64,000 nucleotides of DNA from JALYZC01 sp963725645 (GTDB taxonomy: Bacteria; Actinomycetota; Thermoleophilia; Solirubrobacterales; Solirubrobacteraceae), in the NCBI GenBank assembly GCA_963725645.1, contig CAVRZD010000006.1, positions 372,001 through 436,000 of the forward strand, written 5' to 3'. How positions within the stretch are numbered: position 1 is the first letter of the stretch; every line of letters starts with the position of its first letter. Below are positions 10,275 through 17,761 of this stretch, piece after piece. A model generated the notes under the pieces. It was not told the origin of the DNA. It did no database searches and worked only from the letters and a program-made list of their open reading frames with translations. Position numbers and translations under genes: made by a program.

Positions 10275-10509
10275 GGTGTCTCCCTCGTTCGGCGTGGCGC
10301 GAGAGCGCGAAGGCTACTCGGGTTCGGCCGTCCGATGCCGTCGCTGCGAGTACCTGTTCGTCCTCGTGTCGGGTGGCCGGCGCTGGTTCATTCCCATCGG
10401 AGGCCGTGCAAGGTGGCACCGAGGTACTGCTCGGTGGGCCGAAGTACGTGCGTTCGAGCTGCCACCGACGACCGACTACCTTGCCGGTCTAGACTGCGAT
10501 GCCCGCTCC

Positions 10510-10592
10510 GGGGGAGCGTCGGAGTTGGAGAGCCGAGCTGGACTGTAAATTCAGTGGCACAGCCTGAGGGGGTTCGAATCCCTCCTCCCCCA
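10510..10592 (+). tRNA. tRNA-Tyr (GTA)
   Basis: The full cloverleaf can be drawn. The acceptor stem GGGGGAG pairs with CTCCCCC, and the D stem TCGG with CCGA. The anticodon stem CTGGA/TTCAG encloses loop CTGTAAA with anticodon GTA. A long class II variable arm follows, then the T loop TTCGAAT. The discriminator is A10592 and no CCA is encoded. A plausible -10 (TAGACT) lies at 10490-10495. The discriminator base is also the first base of the cupin gene's candidate ATG. Confidence 0.95.
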
Positions 10593-11170
10593 TGGCCCGC
10601 CCCACCCGCGATGATCTGCGCGTGAGCGGCGACCGGCCGACCTTCCTCAACCCGCACACCGGCGAGCGGATCACGTTCCTCGCGACGGCCGCGGAGACCG
10701 ACGGCGCGTCCACGCGGATGGAGATCCAGGTCCGGCCCGGCCCCGCCGACTGGGTCGGGCCGGTGCACTTCCACCCGAGCCAGGAGGAGCACTTCGAGGT
10801 CGTCGCCGGCGAGCCCGAGTTCCTCGTCGCCGGCGAGACCAGGCGCGCCGCAGCGGGCGACGAGGTGACGGTGCCCGTTCGCGTGCCCCACATCTTCCGC
10901 AACGCCGGCTCGGGCGAGCTGGTCATGGTCTCCGAGTACCGGCCCGGCCTGCGCTCGGTCGAGACCTTCTTCGCGACGTTCTTCGGGCTCGCGCAGGATG
11001 GGCAGATCGTTCGCAACGGGCGCCCGGCGCTGCTCGCGTCGGCCCAGGCGCTGTGGGCCACGCGCGACTACCTCGTGGTCACCAGCCCGCCGCCTGGCCT
11101 GCAGCGCGTGTTGTTCCCCGCGCTCGCCGCCCTCGCGCGCGTGCGCGGGTACCGCGTGCGGGGCGGGTAG
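10592..11170 (+). CDS. Cupin-domain protein
   Basis: The 192-residue protein has one cupin barrel. Motif 1 is HFHPSQEEHFEVVAGE, supplying His, His and Glu metal ligands, and motif 2 is near VRVPHIFRNAGSGE. The C-terminal 70 residues form a helical tail of unknown role. The ATG at 10592 is the last base of tRNA-Tyr; a GTG at 10622 would give a shorter protein with the same domain and avoid the overlap. Cupins of this size are often dioxygenase-like or sugar-binding, but nothing here fixes a substrate. Confidence 0.8.
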   Translation: MARPTRDDLRVSGDRPTFLNPHTGERITFLATAAETDGASTRMEIQVRPGPADWVGPVHFHPSQEEHFEVVAGEPEFLVAGETRRAAAGDEVTVPVRVPHIFRNAGSGELVMVSEYRPGLRSVETFFATFFGLAQDGQIVRNGRPALLASAQALWATRDYLVVTSPPPGLQRVLFPALAALARVRGYRVRGG

Positions 11171-11245
11171 GGCCGTAGTTCTCCGCGCTCGGGTTCCGCA
11201 GGACAAGCGGTCGGCGGGGCGGGCGCAGGGGGGTAGCGTGACGCC

Positions 11246-12688
11246 ATGGGGGATCAGCTGACCGCGCTGGACGCCGGTTTCCTCGAACTCGAGCAGCTCG
11301 ACGACAGCGCCCACATGCACATCGGCGGAGTGATGGTCTTCGAGCCGCTCCGCGACGGCGGTGCCCCCAGCCTCGAGCGGGTGCGGGCCCACCTCGACTC
11401 GCGGCTCGACCGCCTGCCCCGCTACCGCCAGCGACTGTCCGAGCCGCGCACGGGCGGCCTGGCCTGGCCGTCGTGGCAGCCCGACGAATCGTTCGACCTC
11501 TCGGCGCACGTGCGCCGCGCGACGCTCCCCGCGCCCGGCGGCGACGCCGAGTTGCTGGAGTGGGCATCGGACTTCTACTCCCACCGCCTCGACCGGGCGC
11601 ATTCGCTATGGGAGATCGTGCTGGTCGACGGTCTCGCCGGCGGCGCCTGGGCGCTTGCCAGCAAGACGCACCACTCGATGGTCGACGGTGTCGGCTCGAT
11701 CGACGCCGGCTACGTCCTGCTCGATGCCGAGCCGGAGCCGGGCGAGACGTCCGAGCCCACCCCGTCCACGACCGCGGGCGACGTTGGACCGACGGGTGAC
11801 ACGCCCAATGGCGACGGACTGCTGCCAGGCGTGGTGGACCGCGGCGCCCGGCTCGCCGGTCACGTCGCCGAGGCCGGCGCCCACGCCGCGCTGCACCCGC
11901 GCGAGACGCTCGCACGGTCGCGCGCGATGGCCGAGCTGCTCGCGCGCGACGAGCTCACCGGTGCGCCGCACAGCAGCCTCAACGTGACGATCGGCGGCCG
12001 CCGCCGCCTCAGCGCCGTCCGCGTGCCGCTCGCCGACGCCAAGGAGATCAAACGGCGCCTCGGCGGCACGGTGAACGACGTCCTGCTCGCCGTCGCCGCC
12101 GGCGGCCTGCGGGCCCTGCTCCAGCACCGCGGCGAGCCGCCGCCGGCCGCCGGCCTCCGCGCGATGGTGCCGGTGAACGTCCGCGGCGACGCCGAGCACG
12201 GGACCATGGGCAACCGCGTCACGTCGCTGTTCGTGGACCTTCCCGTCGCCGAAGCGAATCCCTTCGCGCGCTACGAGCAGGTCGTGGAGGCCTCGGCCGG
12301 CGTCAAGTCCGGCCGGCTCGCGACGGGCGCGCAGGCCCTCGTCGATCTCACCTCCCTCGCCCCGCCGGCGGTCCACGCGGTCGTCGCGGGTGCGCTCTTC
12401 GCGCCGAGACTGTTCAACCTGACGATCACGAACGTCCCCGGCCCGCAGATGCCGCTCTACGCGCTGGGGGCGAGGATGCGCGAGGTCATCCCGCTCGTGC
12501 CACTGTTCGCCGAACACGCCGTCGGCATCGCCATCCTCTCCTACGACGGCGGTCTCATCTTCGGGATCAACGCCGACCACGAGACCGTGCCTGACGTGGA
12601 GGCCCTGACCGCCGGCCTCGAGCGCGAGTTCGGCGAGCTCCGGGAACTCGTCCGCCACGGGGCGCCCGACGGACCGCGGACGGGGTGA
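11246..12688 (+). CDS. Wax ester synthase/acyl-CoA:diacylglycerol acyltransferase (WS/DGAT)
   Basis: The 480 residues contain the active-site motif HHSMVDG at about 142-148. The other family blocks are present: TALDAGFLELE near the N-terminus, PLNVRGD-like MVPVNVRGDAEHGTMGNRVTSLFVDLPV, and NLTITNVPGPQMPLYALGA near the C-terminus. The enzyme transfers acyl-CoA to diacylglycerol or fatty alcohol, making storage triacylglycerol or wax esters at the membrane. A trehalose-type glycosyltransferase and AdhE follow, so this stretch leans toward carbon storage and redox balance. No regulatory link between them is visible. Confidence 0.93.
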   Translation: MGDQLTALDAGFLELEQLDDSAHMHIGGVMVFEPLRDGGAPSLERVRAHLDSRLDRLPRYRQRLSEPRTGGLAWPSWQPDESFDLSAHVRRATLPAPGGDAELLEWASDFYSHRLDRAHSLWEIVLVDGLAGGAWALASKTHHSMVDGVGSIDAGYVLLDAEPEPGETSEPTPSTTAGDVGPTGDTPNGDGLLPGVVDRGARLAGHVAEAGAHAALHPRETLARSRAMAELLARDELTGAPHSSLNVTIGGRRRLSAVRVPLADAKEIKRRLGGTVNDVLLAVAAGGLRALLQHRGEPPPAAGLRAMVPVNVRGDAEHGTMGNRVTSLFVDLPVAEANPFARYEQVVEASAGVKSGRLATGAQALVDLTSLAPPAVHAVVAGALFAPRLFNLTITNVPGPQMPLYALGARMREVIPLVPLFAEHAVGIAILSYDGGLIFGINADHETVPDVEALTAGLEREFGELRELVRHGAPDGPRTG

Positions 12689-12707
12689 CGCCCCCGGGCA
12701 TCGGGCC

Positions 12708-14150
12708 ATGGGGCGGCTGACCCACATTCCCGTGTCGACGCTCCGGCCCGAGCGCTTCGAGGCCGTCTCGACTCCGCACGAGGCCGAGCTGCTGGAGGAC
12801 CTGATACGCCATGCCCACGAGGCGCTGCGCGGCCGCGTGGTCTGGAGCATCAGCTCGACCGCGCGTGGCGGCGGCGTCGCCGAGATGCTGCGCTCGCTCA
12901 TCGCCTACGCGCGTGGCGCGGGCGTCGACGCCCGCTGGGCCGTGATCGACGGCGACGAGCGGTTCTTCGCGATCACGAAGCGCCTCCACAACCGCCTGCA
13001 CGGCTCGGCGGGGGACGGCGGCGCGCTCGGCGCCGCCGAGCACCGGGAGTACGAACGCACGCTGGCCGACAACGCCGCCGATCTCGTCGGCCTCCTCGAC
13101 GCCCGCGACATCGTGCTGCTGCACGATCCGCAGGCCGCCGGCCTGATCGCCGCGGTCGAGCAGTCGGGCGCCCTTGCCGTCTGGCGGGCGCACGTCGGCC
13201 TCGATCTGCCCAACGACACCGCCCGCGAGGCGTGGTCCTTCCTCAGGCCGTATGTCGAACCCGCCGACGCATATGTCTTCTCTCGCGCGGCCTACGCGTG
13301 GGACGGCCTGCCCGATGAGAGGGTCGAGATCATCGCGCCGTCGATCGACGCGTTCTCCCCCAAGAACGAGGATCTCGCGTCGGGGGCGGTGCTGGCGATC
13401 CTCGCCTCCGCCGGGCTGATGACCGACGGTGCGGGCACCCACGCATCGTTCACGCGCATGGACGGCTCCCCCGGGCGGGTGGATCGCCGCGCCGAGGTGG
13501 TCGAGGAGCGCCCACTGACCCCCGCGGACCGGTTCGTCCTCCAGGTGTCGCGCTGGGACCGGCTGAAGGACCCCAGCGGGGTCCTGCACGGCTTCGCCGA
13601 GCACGTCGCCGGACGGACCGATGCCCACCTCGTGTTGGCCGGGCCGTCGGTGGCCGCCGTGGCCGACGACCCCGAGGGCGCCGCGGTGTGGGACGAGGCG
13701 GGTGCGGCGTTCCGGAGGCTTCCCGCGGAGGCCCGCGCCCGCGTCCACCTGTGCTCGCTCCCGATGCACGACCCCGAGGAGAACGCCGCCATCGTCAACG
13801 CGCTCCAGCGCCGGGCTGCGGTGGTCGTGCAGAAGAGCCTCGCCGAGGGCTTCGGCCTCACCGTCAGCGAGGCGATGTGGAAGGGCAGGCCGGTCGTGGC
13901 CAGCCGGGTCGGCGGCATCCAGGACCAGGTGCAGGACGGCACGACCGGAGTCCTCGTCGACCCTCTGGACCTCCGCAGCTTTGGCGAGGCGCTGCTCCGC
14001 CTGCTCGACGACCCGCCGGCGGCCGGACGGATGGGCCGTGCCGCGCAGGAGCGCGTCCGAACGTCCTACCTCGGGCCGCGCCACCTCGGCCAGTACTTCG
14101 AGCTCTTCCGGCGCCTGCTTGTCGAGCGCGGGGCCGTGGGCGCCGCCTGA
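12708..14150 (+). CDS. treT: TreT-like trehalose synthase (GT4 glycosyltransferase)
   Basis: The 480 residues have two Rossmann domains of GT4 type. The N-domain has VWSISSTARGGGVAEML (sugar-nucleotide side). The C-domain has QVSRWDRLKDPSG and the retaining-GT motif EGFGLTVSEAMWKG (Glu380/Glu388). This overall pattern is that of trehalose glycosyltransferring synthase/trehalose phosphorylase, which joins NDP-glucose or glucose-1-phosphate to glucose. The ATG at 12708 lies 19 nt after the WS/DGAT stop, so co-transcription is likely. The symbol is by family resemblance; another GT4 specificity is possible. Confidence 0.8.
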   Translation: MGRLTHIPVSTLRPERFEAVSTPHEAELLEDLIRHAHEALRGRVVWSISSTARGGGVAEMLRSLIAYARGAGVDARWAVIDGDERFFAITKRLHNRLHGSAGDGGALGAAEHREYERTLADNAADLVGLLDARDIVLLHDPQAAGLIAAVEQSGALAVWRAHVGLDLPNDTAREAWSFLRPYVEPADAYVFSRAAYAWDGLPDERVEIIAPSIDAFSPKNEDLASGAVLAILASAGLMTDGAGTHASFTRMDGSPGRVDRRAEVVEERPLTPADRFVLQVSRWDRLKDPSGVLHGFAEHVAGRTDAHLVLAGPSVAAVADDPEGAAVWDEAGAAFRRLPAEARARVHLCSLPMHDPEENAAIVNALQRRAAVVVQKSLAEGFGLTVSEAMWKGRPVVASRVGGIQDQVQDGTTGVLVDPLDLRSFGEALLRLLDDPPAAGRMGRAAQERVRTSYLGPRHLGQYFELFRRLLVERGAVGAA

Positions 14151-14170
14151 CGCGCGCCGCGGCGCCGACG

Positions 14171-16768
14171 CTAGCGACGCCCGGCGTACCCCGCCTGCAG
14201 CAGCTCGAGCAGCTCGCGCAGCATCGGGACGCGCGGGTTGGTGCGGATGCTCGGGTCGCCGAAGGCCGCGCGCGCGAGATCGGGCAAGGCGGCTTCGAAG
14301 TCCTCGCGCCCGACGCCGGCGTCGGCCAGTGAGCGGGGCTCGTCGACCGCGTCGAGCACCTCTTCGACCCGGCCGAACAGCCGCTCGCGGCGCTCGGCCT
14401 CGCCGTGACCGCCGAGTGCCCGCACGTAGGAGATCTGGGCGTACTTCTCGGGCGCCACGTAGGCGGAGTAGCCCGGCGCCGGCATGAACTTGCTCGGCAG
14501 CGAAGCGTTGTAGCGGAGCACGTGGGGGAGGAAGATCGCGTTCGCGCGACCGTGGGCGATGCCGAACCGCGCGCCGACCGCGTGCGCCAGCGCGTGGTTG
14601 ACGCCGACGAACGCGTTCGAGAAGGCGAGGCCGGCGATCGTGGCGGCGTTGGCCATCGCCGTGCGGGCCTCGAGGTCGCCGCCGTCGGCGTACGCCCGCG
14701 GCAGGGCGTCGAGGATCAGGTTGATCGCCTGCATGCAGAAGGCGTCCGTGAACGGCGACGCAAAGATCGACACGGCCGCCTCGAGGGCGTGCGTGAGCGC
14801 ATCGACTCCCGTGTCGGCGGTGACGGTGGGCGGCATGCTCACGGTGAGGGTGGGATCGACGATCGCCATGTCTGGGACGAGCGAGTAGTCGACCAGCGTG
14901 ACCTTGGTGCCGTCCCGGGTGATGACCGCCGCGGGCGACACCTCCGAGCCCGTGCCCGCGGTCGTCGGCACCGCGACGAGCTGCATGTCGTGCTCGATCT
15001 GCGGGTAGGAGGCGACCCGCTTGCGGGCGTCCAGGAAGGGCAGCGACAGCTCGCGCAGGCTCAGGTCGGGGCTCTCGTGGAAGAGCCGCATCGCCTTCGC
15101 CGCGTCCATGACCGAGCCGCCCCCGAGGGCCACGATCGCGTCGGCGCCGACCTGCTCGAGCACGTCGACTCCGGCCCGGATCTGCGCCTCGTCCGGTTCC
15201 GGCTCGATGCCCGAGAACACGTGCACGCCGGCGTCGGCGAGGTGGGAGCGCAGCTCGTCGGGCACCCCACGGTCCTCGGTCGGCCCGTCGGTCACGATCA
15301 GGACGTGGCGGGCGCGGACCTCGCGCAGCGCCTCGAGCGCCCCGGCGTTGAAGTACGTGTCCGAGGGCACGCGGAACCACTGCGGCGGTGCCTGGCGGCG
15401 GGACACCGCCTTGACGTTGATCAGGTTCCGGTAGTTGACGTTGTCCGTGGTGGTCGAGCCGCCCCAGGTGCCGCAGCCCAGCGAGAACGTCGGCGTCATC
15501 GCGTTGTAGACCCCGCCCAACGCGCCGACGGCCGTCGGCGCGTTGACGAGGATGCGGCCGGTCCGGATCGCGTCGCCAAAGCGCTCGATCACGGTTTCGT
15601 CGCGCGCATACACCGCCGACGTGTGACCGAGGCCGCCGTGGCGGGTGACGAGGTCGCACGCCGCCAACGCGTGGTCGACGGACGGAGAGCGCACGACGCC
15701 CATGACGGGCATGAGCTTCTCTTGCACGAGGGGGTGATCGCCCAGCGCGTCGAGGTCGGAGGGCAGGGGCGCCAGGAGCACCTTGGTCTCCTCGGGCACG
15801 TCGAAGTCCGCCATCGCCCCGAGGTTGGCGCACGACTGTCCGAGCGCGGCGATCGCCACCCGCCCGTCGGGCTCGAAGGACTGCTTGGCGAGGGCCTCGA
15901 CCTCGGCGGCGGTGAGCGTCTTCGCACCCATGCGCTCGAACTCGGCGATGACGTCGTCGTAGATCGCCTCGTCGATGACGCAGGTCTGCTCGGCGGGGCA
16001 GATCACGGACGCATCGAAGGTCTTGGAGATCAGCACGTCCATCACGGCCATGCGGAGGTCCGCGCTGCGGTGGACGTAGATCGGGGCGTTGCCGGGCCCC
16101 ACGCTGACGCAGGGCTTGCCCGCGGCGTTGGCGGCGGCCACGGCCTTGGGTCCACCGGTGGTCCAGATGAAGTCCACGCCCGGGTGGTGGAACAGGTATT
16201 GCGAGACGTCGAGCGTGGGGTCCGGGATGACCTGGAGCGCGTGCGGCGGCAGGCCCGCGGCCTCCCCGGCCTCCTGCAGCAGCTCGACGGCGCGCACCGC
16301 GCACCGGGCCGCCCGCGCGGAGGGCCGGAAGATGATCGCGTTGCGCGTCTTGGCCGCGACGATGGACTTGAACAGCGCCGTTGACGTCGGGTTCGTGATG
16401 GGCAGGAGGGCCAGCACGACGCCGATCGGCTCGGCGACGTAGGAGATGCCCCGAGCGCGGTCTTCGTCGATCACCCCGACCGACTTCTTGTCCTTGAGGT
16501 AGTCGTAGAGAAACTCGGTGGCGACGTAGTTCTTGACCACCTTGTCCTCGAAGACGCCGAACTGGGTCTCCTCCATCGCCAGCTCGGCGAGATCCACCGC
16601 GTGCTCGAGGCCGGCGACGACCATGGCCCAGACGATCCGGTCGACCGCCTCCTGGTCGAGCGCGCGAAACGCGGTGGCCGCGTCATGGCCGCGCTCCACG
16701 AAACCGTCCAGGCGGGCGCCCTGCTCTTGGTCGAGGATGCTGTCGCTGGGCTTCTCGATGGTCGCCAT
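14171..16768 (-). CDS. adhE: Bifunctional aldehyde-alcohol dehydrogenase AdhE
   Basis: The 865 residues start at ATG 16768 and match the usual AdhE length. The N-terminal ALDH half reduces acetyl-CoA to acetaldehyde; its catalytic Cys257 is in DASVICPAEQ, with PITNPTST upstream. The C-terminal Fe-dependent ADH half reduces acetaldehyde to ethanol, with GGGSVMDAAKAM for NAD binding and the iron-site His residues in HALAHAVGARFGIAHG and the following helix. AdhE forms spirosomes and works anaerobically. In a presumed soil aerobe it suggests fermentation under oxygen limitation. It converges on treT. Confidence 0.94.
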   Translation of the reverse strand: MATIEKPSDSILDQEQGARLDGFVERGHDAATAFRALDQEAVDRIVWAMVVAGLEHAVDLAELAMEETQFGVFEDKVVKNYVATEFLYDYLKDKKSVGVIDEDRARGISYVAEPIGVVLALLPITNPTSTALFKSIVAAKTRNAIIFRPSARAARCAVRAVELLQEAGEAAGLPPHALQVIPDPTLDVSQYLFHHPGVDFIWTTGGPKAVAAANAAGKPCVSVGPGNAPIYVHRSADLRMAVMDVLISKTFDASVICPAEQTCVIDEAIYDDVIAEFERMGAKTLTAAEVEALAKQSFEPDGRVAIAALGQSCANLGAMADFDVPEETKVLLAPLPSDLDALGDHPLVQEKLMPVMGVVRSPSVDHALAACDLVTRHGGLGHTSAVYARDETVIERFGDAIRTGRILVNAPTAVGALGGVYNAMTPTFSLGCGTWGGSTTTDNVNYRNLINVKAVSRRQAPPQWFRVPSDTYFNAGALEALREVRARHVLIVTDGPTEDRGVPDELRSHLADAGVHVFSGIEPEPDEAQIRAGVDVLEQVGADAIVALGGGSVMDAAKAMRLFHESPDLSLRELSLPFLDARKRVASYPQIEHDMQLVAVPTTAGTGSEVSPAAVITRDGTKVTLVDYSLVPDMAIVDPTLTVSMPPTVTADTGVDALTHALEAAVSIFASPFTDAFCMQAINLILDALPRAYADGGDLEARTAMANAATIAGLAFSNAFVGVNHALAHAVGARFGIAHGRANAIFLPHVLRYNASLPSKFMPAPGYSAYVAPEKYAQISYVRALGGHGEAERRERLFGRVEEVLDAVDEPRSLADAGVGREDFEAALPDLARAAFGDPSIRTNPRVPMLRELLELLQAGYAGRR

Positions 16769-17045
16769 CCGCAACCTGCAGCCTCGCCCACTCGCGCGGC
16801 GCCGCCATCGGGGAAGTTCCGCAGCGGCCACCGGAGAATTGCGGACCCGCTCGCTCAGCCCCACCCGTCCTCGGGATACTCGCGGCCAGGATGGGCGCAG
16901 GAACGACGCCTTCACGGGCGTGGTAGACGTGCCGGAGCAATGGCCACCACGGATGCGCTCCGCCAGAAGGTCGTGGATGGCACGGTCGCCTTCGGCGAGC
17001 GGGTCCTGCCGCCGTTCGAGCGGTGGATCCGCCCGCCAGTCGACC

Positions 17046-17705
17046 GTGGGAGACGCCACGTTCTTCGACACCGGGCGCTTCCCCTGGGTCGCGCCGCTCG
17101 AGGAGAACTGGCGGGTCATCCGGGGCGAGCTCGACGCCGTCCTCGAGCGCCGCGAGGACCTCCCCAACTTCCAGGACATCTCCACCGACCAGCTCGAGCT
17201 GACCACGGACGACAACTGGAAGACCTACTTCTTCTTCGGCTACGGCTTCAAGTCCGCGGCCAACTGCGCCCGCTGCCCGCGCACCACCGCGCTGCTCGAG
17301 CGCATCCCCGGCATGAAGACCGCGATGTTCTCCGTGCTCTCGCCCGGCAAGCACATCCCGGCGCACCGCGGCCCGTACAAGGGCGTCCTGCGCTACCACC
17401 TGGGTCTGAAGATCCCCGAGCCGCGGGCGGGGTGCCGGATTCGGGTGGGCGACGAGGTGCGTCACTGGGAGGAGGGGCGGAGCCTGGTCTTCGACGACAC
17501 CTTCGAGCACGAGGCCTGGAACGACACCGACGGCGTGCGCGTGGTCCTGTTCGTCGACGTCGTGCGGCCGCTGCGGTTCCCGGCGTCGGCGTTCAACGCC
17601 GCCGTGCTCAAGGCGATCGGCGTCTCACCGTTCATCCAGGACGCCAAGCGCCGGCACAACGCGTGGGAGCGCCGCTTCGAGGCGCTCAAGGGCGACCGAG
17701 GCTGA
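17046..17705 (+). CDS. Aspartyl/asparaginyl beta-hydroxylase family protein, 5' end frameshifted
   Basis: The open frame from GTG 17046 gives 219 residues of the Asp/Asn hydroxylase fold. The 2-oxoglutarate/Fe site is seen in GKHIPAHRGPYKGVLRYHLG and later FDDTFEHEAWNDTDGVRVVLFVDV. The natural N-terminus seems to lie upstream in another frame: ATG 16940 opens a basic amphipathic stretch ending ERWIRPPVD, and removing one C near 17043-17045 would join it to VGDATFFDTGRFPW. It is therefore either a truncated protein or a sequence error. The family hydroxylates protein or lipid substrates; the target is unknown. Confidence 0.8.
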   Translation: MGDATFFDTGRFPWVAPLEENWRVIRGELDAVLERREDLPNFQDISTDQLELTTDDNWKTYFFFGYGFKSAANCARCPRTTALLERIPGMKTAMFSVLSPGKHIPAHRGPYKGVLRYHLGLKIPEPRAGCRIRVGDEVRHWEEGRSLVFDDTFEHEAWNDTDGVRVVLFVDVVRPLRFPASAFNAAVLKAIGVSPFIQDAKRRHNAWERRFEALKGDRG

Positions 17706-17761
17706 GATCACACCGGGAACCGGCGCGTTGTCGCCGGCGCCGCGCTAGGGTCCGCGCCAGG

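Noticed and set aside
12567..16304. 1245-codon minus-strand frame across treT and adhE
   Set aside because: It is out of frame with adhE and antisense to treT, with Arg/Ala/Gly-biased composition typical of a GC-rich shadow frame.
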